From positions 1-54,135 of the forward strand of contig JAVJSD010000024.1 in the NCBI GenBank assembly GCA_040219575.1: a DNA stretch of 54,135 nt, written 5' to 3'. The translations under genes were made by a program, and so were the position numbers. This document shows, piece by piece, positions 9,013 through 17,965 of this stretch (the stretch's first letter is position 1; each line of letters begins with the position of its first letter). The notes beneath the pieces were generated by a model, which was not told where the DNA came from, ran no database searches, and saw only the letters and a list, made by a program, of their open reading frames with translations. This stretch comes from JAVJSD01 sp040219575 (GTDB lineage Bacteria > Planctomycetota > Planctomycetia > Pirellulales > Pirellulaceae).

Positions 9013-9605
9013 GGATCCCGGTCTTGAAGATCCTGCTCCCAGAGCAGGCGAATTAGCTCGAGTTTGCGTTCCACCGTGCGGCGGGAGACGCCGATTTGCG
9101 CGGCCAAGGCGGCGTTATCCTCCCCTTGGAGCTTTCCCAAGGCGATCGCCCGCAGACTTCCATCGCGCCCGGCCAGGATGTCATCCAGCAGCCGGCGCGC
9201 CTCATCGAGCACTTCGGCGGCCTGCTCGGGAGTCGGTTCGTCGCGAAACGCCTGCAACAAGTCGAAGTCTTGACCGACCTGCAAGGCGCCGCCGCGGCGC
9301 TGCGCCATTTCCCGGCGGATCGTGTTGAGCGCCTTGCGACGGGTGATGACCGCCAGCAGTTTCCAGACGTCGTCGCGACTGCCGAGTTGCGGATACTCGC
9401 CCGCGCCTCGTCGGCAAATGAACGAGTCGAGGGCGCTGAGCGCGACGTCTTCCTCGTCGACGCCGCCCCACGACTTGCCCCGAAGTTGCTTTCTGGCGAG
9501 TGCGACCAATTGCTGGAAATACCTGTCCCATACGCACCGCGCCGCATCATTGTCGCTGATTGCGAGGTCGGAGACCCAGTCAGTGATCGAACCCGGTTGG
9601 TGCAT
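9009..9605 (-). CDS. ECF-type sigma factor (planctomycete ECF-like family)
   Basis: A 198-residue sigma-70 family regulator. Region 2 is DAARCVWDRYFQQLVALARKQL, then DVALSALDSFICRR and WKLLAVITRRKALNTIRRE. Region 4 is near the C-terminus, with AALAAQIGVSRRTVERKLE as the helix-turn-helix. The start at 9605 (MHQPGSITDW) is chosen because the family begins close to the SITDWVSDL block; the longer frame to 9674 has no extra homology visible. The gene overlaps the kinase gene downstream by 4 nt. Planctomycetes are known to pair ECF sigma factors with Ser/Thr kinases. No anti-sigma factor gene is nearby. Confidence 0.92.
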   Translation of the reverse strand: MHQPGSITDWVSDLAISDNDAARCVWDRYFQQLVALARKQLRGKSWGGVDEEDVALSALDSFICRRGAGEYPQLGSRDDVWKLLAVITRRKALNTIRREMAQRRGGALQVGQDFDLLQAFRDEPTPEQAAEVLDEARRLLDDILAGRDGSLRAIALGKLQGEDNAALAAQIGVSRRTVERKLELIRLLWEQDLQDRDP

Positions 9606-9816
9606 ATCCCCGATTCTAACCGGCCGAGGAACGCGAAGTGAAGGTCGAAAAAAACATGCTCCCTGCTGTCGCAAGCTGCGTTTGTTTCGTGATTGTCTTG
9701 CAGGGTGAGGCGATGAATGGTTTCACGGCCGTCATCGGGCAATCGGTCGCCAGATCGTGGAAATGATCGCTGGAATGCATGTCGTTGGTGAGACCGTAGC
9801 GAGGCGAACAATTAAA

Positions 9817-9844
9817 TTGACTCGGCGATTCAGTGTGCTACAAC
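9817..9844 (+). promoter_or_regulatory. Candidate promoter of the vWA/Ig/Srf operon
   Basis: TTGACT (9817-9822), 16 bp spacer, TACAAC (9839-9844) with an extended-10 TG one base upstream. It lies in the 328-bp divergent region between the sigma factor gene and the first vWA gene, and predicts a start near 9851 and a leader of about 83 nt. It also argues against the longer open frame that begins at 9757. No other feature is evident in 9606-9933. Confidence 0.45.
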
Positions 9845-9933
9845 GTAACCTCTTTGCTCGTCGGCAGGGGATCTACGCCGGTTTGAAGGCACGGTCGCCA
9901 CATGCACTTTTCTGGTGGAGGACTGGGCGGAAG

Positions 9934-11010
9934 ATGTACAACTTCAACACGCTGTTTGGACCACACGACGCGCCCAGCCGGCCAATCCCCTCGAAGATGA
10001 TCGCTCCGGAGTTCGGCGAAGTCTCGGTGCGGCAAGTTGATGATAAGCTGCAAATCGCGGCCACCGTCGCCATGGGCGCCTTTCTGCTGGGCGACGGCGA
10101 ACGCTGCATGACCGGCCTGGCCTTGGACGCCAGCCAATCGATGCAGGACGACTACGGCCGGGGCAGAACCATTCCTCCGGAAGTCAGCAAGGAATTCATC
10201 GCCCGGGGCATGTACGAGGAACGCGTGCGCGACGGCGTCGTCCGCCGCGTGCTTACCAAGGAGGCCCGCAAGGAAGCCGTCGCCAACGGTTGGGCCGTCA
10301 GCACCAACAATATCGTTCAGGCGCCTTGCGTGCACATGATCGACAACTTGATCCGCACGTTCGCCTCGGGCGGCGTCAGCAGCGGCGCCTGCGAAGTCAT
10401 CTACTGGGCCTGCGGCAAGGACGGCGGCGATATCGAGTCGCTGGGGGAAGTCCGTCACGACGATTTGAGCAACGTGCGGGTCGAAGGTCCGCGCGTCAAG
10501 CCCTTCGGCCCCACCACGCATCTCGCCCCGCCCTTTCGATACTTCGCCGAGAAGGCCAGCGACACCAACGGCATCCTGGTGTTCGTCACCGACGGACACG
10601 TTGATGACGAACAGGAGGTTGTCGCCGAAACGCATCGCATCGCCGCTGAAATCAGCTCCGGCCAGCGACCTTCGCTGAAGTGCGTGCTGCTGGGAATCGG
10701 CAAGCAAGTCGATCGACCTCAATTGGCGCGCATCGACGATATGGAGATGCCCGCGGGACTCGAAGACGTTGACATCTGGAATGCGAAGATCCTCGGCGAG
10801 ATGCGCGACATGAACGACGCCTGGAGCGAGATCTTCGATCCCGAGACGGTCGTGGGAACGAGCATTCGCGTTTTCGACGATGCTGGTCAGTTGGTGCACG
10901 AGCGAACGGACGAGGTCAAGGCGCTCATCACCTTCGAGATGCCCGTCGGATCCAACGCGTTCGAACTCGTGCTGGACGGCGAGATGAAGATCCGACAGGA
11001 ATTGGTGTGA
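9934..11010 (+). CDS. vWA-domain protein 1 (first gene of the Srf-like operon)
   Basis: A 358-residue soluble protein with a von Willebrand factor A-type fold. The MIDAS motif DxSxS is Asp65-Ala-Ser67-Gln-Ser69 (ALDASQSM); a later Thr lies in the TTHLAPP segment and the third motif in VFVTDGHVDDE. The core block CEVIYWACGKDGGDIES matches the YWACGDDGS block of the two vWA genes at 26125 and 27101, so the three are paralogues. This one has an insertion of about 80 residues after the MIDAS motif, rich in charged residues. A short C-terminal beta-rich tail follows. The start at 9934 sits downstream of the predicted promoter and after a purine-rich GGAGG/GGCGGAAG stretch. Probably a metal-dependent protein-binding module of the operon; partner unknown. 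Confidence 0.8.
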   Translation: MYNFNTLFGPHDAPSRPIPSKMIAPEFGEVSVRQVDDKLQIAATVAMGAFLLGDGERCMTGLALDASQSMQDDYGRGRTIPPEVSKEFIARGMYEERVRDGVVRRVLTKEARKEAVANGWAVSTNNIVQAPCVHMIDNLIRTFASGGVSSGACEVIYWACGKDGGDIESLGEVRHDDLSNVRVEGPRVKPFGPTTHLAPPFRYFAEKASDTNGILVFVTDGHVDDEQEVVAETHRIAAEISSGQRPSLKCVLLGIGKQVDRPQLARIDDMEMPAGLEDVDIWNAKILGEMRDMNDAWSEIFDPETVVGTSIRVFDDAGQLVHERTDEVKALITFEMPVGSNAFELVLDGEMKIRQELV

Positions 11011-11067
11011 GACGAGTGATCATAGGCGGCTTCGTTTCCTGGTTTCCTGATAGGCGGTGCATCGTCG

Positions 11068-14000
11068 ATGCCTGAAAGAATTCTCCAGATCGACCTCGGC
11101 AAGGACGCCCGGGACTTTGTCGGCGTGTCGCTCAACGACCTGCCCATTCTTGACAAGTCCAACGCCAACGATCGCAAACTGCGCAAAGCGCTGGGGCGAC
11201 TCGCCGCGCAGCCTGAAAGAGAAGGCGATCGGGTCAACTTCTACGTCTGCGACGAGGCGGGAGGACGGCCCCACGATGTCGTGTGCGAACCAGCCGCCGA
11301 GCGGGAGTTGCGGGCGAACAAGGACCTGAAGGCCGATCTGGAACTGCTCGAACAGCGCCTCACACAGATCGAGAACGAAGAGCTGCGCAAGACCCTATAC
11401 CAGCATTTCAGCGATATCCGCAGCGCCGGGCCCGCGCACCAGTCGTGTCATTTTTGCAAGTGGAAGACGCCCGGAGGCGTATGGCGGCTGGCGTGGCTGT
11501 GGGGCTTTCAGCGGAAAGACCTGGAGCCCGCGGCGCCGGTCATCTGCACGAACCCTCGCTGCCGAACGCTGTTCGCCAAACGGTCGGCCGATCCACATTG
11601 TCCGATTTGCGTTGGCGGCGAAGGCGGCGAAGCGCCGGTCGCGGGCAGGGGCGCCGGCAAGCAAGCCGGAGGGTTGCTGGGCGGCAAGGGATTGGCGATC
11701 GGCGGCGTGTGCTTGCTGCTGGCGCTTGTGGCGCTCGGCGTCGGATACTGGTTCGGACGTGGGCAGACGCCCGAACCGCCTCCGATTCCGCCGGACGGCG
11801 GTTCGCCGCAACTTGCGGTGGAGCCGCTCAACTGGAGCGGCCCGGTCGGCGGACGCGTCGAGTTCACCGTGCGTCTCGGAGACGAAGACGTCAGCAAGCG
11901 GGTGGTCGCCCGCAGCGACTCACCGCGCGTGGTGCGTTTTCGCGGGGCCGACCCGGTCGCCTCGGCTCGCGCCCCCGGCAAGAGCGTCGTCAAGTTCCAC
12001 CTCGGCGACGCCAGCACCCAGGCCACCATCACGGTCGAGCCGCCGCGAAATCCGCGCAGCGTGACCCTTGAGCCAAAGGAATTGACGCTGGGCGTGGGCG
12101 CCACCTCACGACTGCGGTTGCTCGGCGAATACGAGAGCGGCCAGATCGACCTGACCGACAGCGCCATCTGGGCGCCCGCCGACAGCGCGGCGGTCTTCGT
12201 GCATCATGGCGTGTTGGAAGGCGTGGCGGCCGGAGAGACCACGGTTCGCGCGATGTATCGCGCCTCGCCCGATCAACCACTGCTCGACGCGTCCGCCGCG
12301 ATCAAGGTTCAAGATGAGCAATACGAGTCGCTCGCCGTGTCGGTCGACCGTTCCGATCTGACCGTCGGGCAGGCGACCGGCGTGTCGGCTCGCGTCGTGA
12401 CAAAGCAAGGGAAGGAGCTATCGGTCGACGGCTCGTCGAAGCTGACCTTGTCGTTGAAGCCAAGTTCCATCGGGCGTCTTGAGGATGGCGTGCTGCACGC
12501 CACGCAAGCCGGAAAGGCGGTCCTCGCGGCGCAGTTCGGAGAGCTCAAAGCGGAGACGGCGGTGAACATCGCCGCGGCAGACGGCGGTTCGCTCGAGGTT
12601 TCCCCAAAGACGCTGGATCTGGCCGTGGGCGAAACGGCGATGCTCGATGTCGCGCAAGTGGGCCCGTCGCCAGTTCAATTCGTCAGTTCCGCCCCCGATG
12701 TGGTCGAAGTGCACAGCGATGGTCGGGTGATTGGACGATCGCCGGGCGACAACGTCGCCATCATTGTATCGCAGGGCGCCGGTCAGGTCGAAGTGAACGT
12801 CGATGTGACGCGTGAACTGTTCCGCTCGATCGCCATCCTCCCCGATACGATCTCGGTGGCGGTTGACGAGACCGCCGCCATTCGACTCGTCGGCACGACG
12901 GACGACCGGCAGATGGTGGACCTGGCCGCGGATCAGGTCCGCGCGGAGCGACTTCCCTCGCCCGACTTCGTTGACTTCGATCTGTCGTCGCTCACCATTC
13001 GCGGAGTTAAGCCGACGCAGTCCGCCCCGCAAACGCTCACACTCCGATTCGGCGACCTGAAGGCGACGGCCAAAATCGACGTGATCGCCGCGCCGATGCA
13101 GTTGGCGATTTCTCCGGCGCAGAACGTCTCGCTTCCCGTGGGCCAGTCGCGGCAGTTCCAGGTGTGGGCCAGCTATGGCGGCGGTCGGCGCGTCGAAGTC
13201 AGTCCCGATCGCATCAAGTGGCGGCTCGACCCTGCCAGCGGCAGCGGCGTCGAATTCGACACACGCACCGCGACGGCGACGGCGACCTCGGCCGACGGCA
13301 CGCCGCTTAACGTCGTCGCCGGTTATCAGGACGCGACGACGGATTCCGTCACGATTCAGCCCGCGGCGGCGGAGCCAAAGAAGCTGGTCATCGTCGCCGA
13401 CGCGAATCCGCTAGTGGTGGGTGAGACCGGGCGGTTCCGCGCGATGCTCGTCGGCGAGGACGGAACCAGCACCGCGGCGGACGACGCGGAATTCGCCTCG
13501 ACCGATGACGCCAAGTTGCGCGTCGCGCGGGAGTCCGGGGCGTACACGGTCATGGCGCCGGGTGTGGTCTCCGTCGCCGCCAGGCACGCGGCGGCCGGCG
13601 ACGTGACCCAACAGGAATTCCAGATCATCGCCCGCGATCAGGGGCGTTTGGCGCTGCGGCCGGAGAGGATTCAGCTTCCCGTCGGGGGACGCCAGGATTT
13701 GCAGTTGGTGCTGATCACGGATGGAAAGGAGCGAGAGATTCCGCTGCAAGGCGATCCCGGCGTGAAGTTCGCGAGCCTGAATCAAGAGGCGGCCGATTGG
13801 AGGCCTCCCGCGTTGTGGGGAAAACAAAAGACTTCGCGTCCGTTCGAGATCGCGGCCGCCTGGCAGGGAAAAACAGCGACGGCGTTGGTGGAGGTCGTGG
13901 AGATTGATCCATTGGAGGGCGACGCGGAATTACGGGTCGCCCCCGATCACGTTTCGCTCGCGCCGGGACAACCGTTCGCTCCCAAGGTGGAGCAGAAGAG

Positions 14001-17000
14001 CCCCGAAGGCGCCTGGGTTGAGATCCAACCGAGCCTCGTTCAATGGACCTTCCCCGTCGGCGAAGTGGCATGGACGCCGCCGAGTCCGGACCTCCGCCCG
14101 ATGGTCACGCTTACCGAGCAATCGCCCGACGAGGTGGAGTTGCAGGCCAGCTACCTGGAAGGAGCCGCCAAGCTGTTGCTGAGCAAGACCGCGACCCGCG
14201 AGCCGGCGGCGGCGAGTGAGCCGGACGCCCGCCTGGTTGTCGTGCGAGAGCCTGCTGGCGAAACGCTGCGGGTCCCCAACGCGCAACGCTACACGATTGT
14301 GGTCGAAACGGGCGGCGAACGGCATTCGGCCGCGGACGTCGAGTGGCTGCCCGCTTTCGAGAGCGAACATGTCGCCTGGAATCCTCCCGTGCTGACGGCG
14401 CGTCGCGGCGGCCGCACGCAGCGACTGCGCGCTCGGGTGGGGGACCGCGAGATCGAATTCGACACGCAAATCGTCGAAGCCGGACCGCCGCCGAGAAACG
14501 AAATTCCTGCCGCGGGCGAGAAGCCGACGCTTGTGAGGATTACCAGCGGCGGAAGGCCGCGCGTGAGCGTTCCCGTCGGCGGCGAGTTGACGGATGTGTT
14601 GGTGGAGGCGCAGTTCGAGAACGGCGCGACGCGCGATGTGACGCGACAAGCGCAACTTTCGGTCGCCGACGGCGGCGACGCCCCTCCGATCGCCGTCTCC
14701 ACCGGAAGCGTCTCCGCGCTGCGTGTCGGCGTTGCGACGGTCAACGCCGAATTCCAGGGCGTCGCCTCCCAGTCAGGATTGGAAGTCGAAGTCAGCGATT
14801 CCGGATCGGTGACGGCGATCGAAATCGATCCCGACCCGTTGCGGCTCGCCGTGGGAGAAACCGTCCGCCTGCGAGCGATGGGTTTCATCGGACAAGGTGA
14901 CGAACGTGTGCCGGTAGGCGATGTCACCAGCACCCCCGGGCTGACGTGGGAGAGCCGAGCTTCTGACATCGTGCGCGCCGCTGGGCCGGAAGTTACCGCG
15001 CTCACAGAAGGGGCGGCCACGGTGGTCGCCAAGTTGGGTGAAGCGACGGCGGCGGTCGACGTGGTCGTCGAACCGGCTCAGTCCGATCTGGAGGAGGGCG
15101 TTCGCCTCGAGCCGTCCTCCCTTGTGATTCGCGTGGGGGAATCGAAGTCGATCGGCGGCGACGTGGCGCTGCTTCGCGGTGAGATCGATTTGACGTCTGG
15201 CGCCGACGCCACATCGTCGCAACCGGGCATCGTTCGCGTCGATCCGGACACGCGCTCGTTGGTGGGAGTTTCGCCAGGCGCGGCGCAGGTCGCCTTCACC
15301 GCGGGTGGGCAAAACAGCGTTTTGTCGGTGACCGTGGAGGCGGCGGCGGGATCTACAGGTGATTCGCGCCTCGTCATCGAACCTTCCGCAGGGCGGTTGC
15401 GAATTGGTCAATCGCAGCGGGTCCGCGTATTCCTGGTGGATTCCGAGGGCGGCCGCACCGACCGCACCGCTTCCGCGGTCGTCGAGTCATCCGACCCGGC
15501 CATGATTTCGGTTCGCGGGATGGAAGTGACGGGGCGCGGCGTCGGCGAGGCGACGATCACGGCGGCCGTACCCGAAACCGAGGAGTCCGCTACGGCCACG
15601 TTCACGGTCGAAGATGCTGCCATCACCGATTTCGTCGTCCTCCCGCAAACCTTGCGACTCGCCCCCGGCCAACAGCAGGAGTTTCGCGTCGAGAGCGTCG
15701 GACCCGAAGGACGACGCGATATCAGCCAACACGCCGATCTGGTTGTCTCCGTCGGCGGAAACAAACCCGATGCCGTCGAAATCAACGGCCGCAACGTTCG
15801 CGGCGTTCAGCCCGGCGAAGCGGTAATCGACGTCAAACTCGGTTCGACGAGCAAACAGGCGACGGTCACGGTTGTGGATCAACCCTGGAGCGATCTGCGA
15901 ATCGAACCCGCCGAGGCGACCATCGCCGTGGGAGAGCAACGACCGTTCCTGGTGTTCGCCAAACGCGGAGGCGAAGAACAATCGCTGACGCCCGACGACG
16001 GCGTACAAGTTCGCTTGAGCAATACATCCGCGGCTCGCGTGCAGTCCCCGTTCACCGTTATCGGCGCCAGCCCCGGGTTTACCTCGTTGCGGGTCCAACT
16101 GAACGACCTTCGAGCCGAGGCCAAGATCACGGTCACCGCGTCGGACCGCCCCGAACCCCCGGCCGACTCGCCCGTGCAGACGCCCGGTTTGCGGTTCGTG
16201 CCGGACGTGCTGACGCTGCAAATGGGCACGCCGGGAGCGAGCGTTCGCGTGGTCAAGGTCGCCGCGGACGGGACCGAGGAAGACGTCGACCACCGCACCG
16301 AAATGAAGTTCGAGGGCCCGGAGGATGTCGCGGCCATGGAGTGGACCGCCTCGGGCGCCGTCTTCAAGCCCTTGAAAGTCGGATCGACGCGTGTCTCCGC
16401 CGACTATCAGGGGACGCCCACACGAAGTCCCTTGTTGGTTCGTGTCGTCGATCACGTGGAGCAACCGAGACTCGAGGTGCGCCCCAATCCGGTCAGCTTG
16501 GCGTTGGGCGAGACGCTTTCATTTTCCAAAGTACAAATCATTCCAGGAGCCGGCATCGCGCCGATCGATACGGACTATCGCGTTATATCGAGCGACCCTT
16601 CGGTGGCGGCGGTCGATGGCCAGCGGACGCTAAGAGCCGTGGCGCCCGGTGAAACGACGGTCCGCGTGACGCCGGCCGATGTTGATCCGCGTTTTCAGAA
16701 CGCCGCCGCCACAGTACCCGTCCGCGTAACGCCGGGCGACGATTCCGACGACGCCGCCGCGGACTCCGGTGCGGCGCCGGAACTGGTGATCTCCGGCCCC
16801 TCGACGACCTCGGTCGGCGCCAAAGCGCAGTTTGCGGTGGAGTTGTTGACGCCGGGGGGCGCCAAAGACGTCACCAGCGACGGCGCGTCGTTGGTCGTGG
16901 ACCGCGATCAGTCGAACCTGGTTGAGATTTCCCCCGGAGGGATCGTCGTCGGCAAGGAGCCGAGCACCGTCAACATCAAGGCGCGATACAAGGACTTGAT

Positions 17001-17925
17001 CTCCTCACCCGTGCAATTGCAGATTGCCCCGATCGCCAGCCGTTTTGCTCGGCTGGAGATTGAAATCGACGACAAGCCGTTGTCGGTCGGCGAATCGCGG
17101 TCGTACCGTTTGTGGGGGCATCCGCAAGGCGGAGGCGATCCCCAGGATCTCACCAGCATGCTCGGATCGCCGGCCTCGCCCGAAGCCCCGATCGTCGCGC
17201 TGCGGCCTTCCGACGGCGTCGCCGAACATCTGCCGCCGCGTGTTGTAGGGCGGGCGGCCGGGGCCGTGGAGATTGCAGCCGTCGTCGGCCAAGGGGCCGA
17301 CTCCGCCCGCAGCGAACCGGTCCGTCTGGAAGTCGTCAGCGATGGCGGCGACGACCTCGGCGTGCTGACCGTGCAGCCCCGTTCCATTTCCGTTCGCGTC
17401 GGACAACCGGCGCCCCCGGTGAGGGTCCTGGCCAGGCGGCCCGGAGAGCGCGAACCCCGGCAGGTCAATCTGCCGTTTACCAGCGAGGACGACTCGATCC
17501 TGAAACGCACCGGGGAGGGGTTTGTCGGCGCGGAGGTCGGCCAAACTCGGCTGGTGGCGCAGCACAACGGCCAAACGTTGGCGGTGGACGTCGCGGTGCA
17601 GGGAAATCCCTTCAGCGAGGTGAGAGTCGGGGAAGTCACGCTGCTGGCGAACCGGCAATTCTCGGTGGACATCCATATCCTCGGCGCCGCCATGGGCGAC
17701 GTCGAGTATCGCGCCGTTTCGGAAGGCGACGCGAGTCCAACGGCTTGGAAGACCGCGCAGAAAACCGGCAAGCAGGTGTCGGCGACGGTGACGAGTCCGA
17801 CCTTGACGTTCGGTGGCAAAGACGCCGTCTACAACGTCTATCTGGAGTCTCGCAACAAGTCGGACGGCGAGACCGAGCGATTCCCGTGTTCTTTCGGCGT
17901 CACGACCAAAGCGGTCCACCCGTAG
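11068..17925 (+). CDS. Giant single-pass membrane protein: cytoplasmic Cys-rich domain plus about twenty BIG2-type Ig-like domains
   Basis: A protein of 2285 residues. Residues 1-185 are hydrophilic with a helical stretch (about 80-115) and three cysteine pairs (Cys127/130, Cys160/165, Cys178/181), consistent with a zinc ribbon. A single hydrophobic segment at about 207-229 (VCLLLALVALGVGYWF) follows a Gly/Lys-rich linker. With no signal peptide, topology should be N-in, C-out. Residues about 245-2190 are tandem units of 85-110 residues with the bacterial Ig-like pattern: LxVxPxxLxLxVGExxxLxV, then SSDPxVVxVxxxGxVxGxxxGxAxI. I count about twenty by eye. The last 100 residues are a different beta-rich domain. 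Domain type is typical of adhesins and intimin-like stalks. It lies 57 bp after vWA1 and 40 bp before the SrfC-like gene, so it may anchor or transmit signal to that cytoplasmic machinery. Confidence 0.85.
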   Translation: MPERILQIDLGKDARDFVGVSLNDLPILDKSNANDRKLRKALGRLAAQPEREGDRVNFYVCDEAGGRPHDVVCEPAAERELRANKDLKADLELLEQRLTQIENEELRKTLYQHFSDIRSAGPAHQSCHFCKWKTPGGVWRLAWLWGFQRKDLEPAAPVICTNPRCRTLFAKRSADPHCPICVGGEGGEAPVAGRGAGKQAGGLLGGKGLAIGGVCLLLALVALGVGYWFGRGQTPEPPPIPPDGGSPQLAVEPLNWSGPVGGRVEFTVRLGDEDVSKRVVARSDSPRVVRFRGADPVASARAPGKSVVKFHLGDASTQATITVEPPRNPRSVTLEPKELTLGVGATSRLRLLGEYESGQIDLTDSAIWAPADSAAVFVHHGVLEGVAAGETTVRAMYRASPDQPLLDASAAIKVQDEQYESLAVSVDRSDLTVGQATGVSARVVTKQGKELSVDGSSKLTLSLKPSSIGRLEDGVLHATQAGKAVLAAQFGELKAETAVNIAAADGGSLEVSPKTLDLAVGETAMLDVAQVGPSPVQFVSSAPDVVEVHSDGRVIGRSPGDNVAIIVSQGAGQVEVNVDVTRELFRSIAILPDTISVAVDETAAIRLVGTTDDRQMVDLAADQVRAERLPSPDFVDFDLSSLTIRGVKPTQSAPQTLTLRFGDLKATAKIDVIAAPMQLAISPAQNVSLPVGQSRQFQVWASYGGGRRVEVSPDRIKWRLDPASGSGVEFDTRTATATATSADGTPLNVVAGYQDATTDSVTIQPAAAEPKKLVIVADANPLVVGETGRFRAMLVGEDGTSTAADDAEFASTDDAKLRVARESGAYTVMAPGVVSVAARHAAAGDVTQQEFQIIARDQGRLALRPERIQLPVGGRQDLQLVLITDGKEREIPLQGDPGVKFASLNQEAADWRPPALWGKQKTSRPFEIAAAWQGKTATALVEVVEIDPLEGDAELRVAPDHVSLAPGQPFAPKVEQKSPEGAWVEIQPSLVQWTFPVGEVAWTPPSPDLRPMVTLTEQSPDEVELQASYLEGAAKLLLSKTATREPAAASEPDARLVVVREPAGETLRVPNAQRYTIVVETGGERHSAADVEWLPAFESEHVAWNPPVLTARRGGRTQRLRARVGDREIEFDTQIVEAGPPPRNEIPAAGEKPTLVRITSGGRPRVSVPVGGELTDVLVEAQFENGATRDVTRQAQLSVADGGDAPPIAVSTGSVSALRVGVATVNAEFQGVASQSGLEVEVSDSGSVTAIEIDPDPLRLAVGETVRLRAMGFIGQGDERVPVGDVTSTPGLTWESRASDIVRAAGPEVTALTEGAATVVAKLGEATAAVDVVVEPAQSDLEEGVRLEPSSLVIRVGESKSIGGDVALLRGEIDLTSGADATSSQPGIVRVDPDTRSLVGVSPGAAQVAFTAGGQNSVLSVTVEAAAGSTGDSRLVIEPSAGRLRIGQSQRVRVFLVDSEGGRTDRTASAVVESSDPAMISVRGMEVTGRGVGEATITAAVPETEESATATFTVEDAAITDFVVLPQTLRLAPGQQQEFRVESVGPEGRRDISQHADLVVSVGGNKPDAVEINGRNVRGVQPGEAVIDVKLGSTSKQATVTVVDQPWSDLRIEPAEATIAVGEQRPFLVFAKRGGEEQSLTPDDGVQVRLSNTSAARVQSPFTVIGASPGFTSLRVQLNDLRAEAKITVTASDRPEPPADSPVQTPGLRFVPDVLTLQMGTPGASVRVVKVAADGTEEDVDHRTEMKFEGPEDVAAMEWTASGAVFKPLKVGSTRVSADYQGTPTRSPLLVRVVDHVEQPRLEVRPNPVSLALGETLSFSKVQIIPGAGIAPIDTDYRVISSDPSVAAVDGQRTLRAVAPGETTVRVTPADVDPRFQNAAATVPVRVTPGDDSDDAAADSGAAPELVISGPSTTSVGAKAQFAVELLTPGGAKDVTSDGASLVVDRDQSNLVEISPGGIVVGKEPSTVNIKARYKDLISSPVQLQIAPIASRFARLEIEIDDKPLSVGESRSYRLWGHPQGGGDPQDLTSMLGSPASPEAPIVALRPSDGVAEHLPPRVVGRAAGAVEIAAVVGQGADSARSEPVRLEVVSDGGDDLGVLTVQPRSISVRVGQPAPPVRVLARRPGEREPRQVNLPFTSEDDSILKRTGEGFVGAEVGQTRLVAQHNGQTLAVDVAVQGNPFSEVRVGEVTLLANRQFSVDIHILGAAMGDVEYRAVSEGDASPTAWKTAQKTGKQVSATVTSPTLTFGGKDAVYNVYLESRNKSDGETERFPCSFGVTTKAVHP

Positions 17926-17965
17926 CGCTTCGACGCCACGCATTCAAACTTCAGGATCAAGACCT

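Noticed and set aside
9757..9933. N-terminal extension of vWA protein 1
   Set aside because: It overlaps the predicted promoter, has no homology to the paralogues and no ribosome site; the ATG at 9934 is better.
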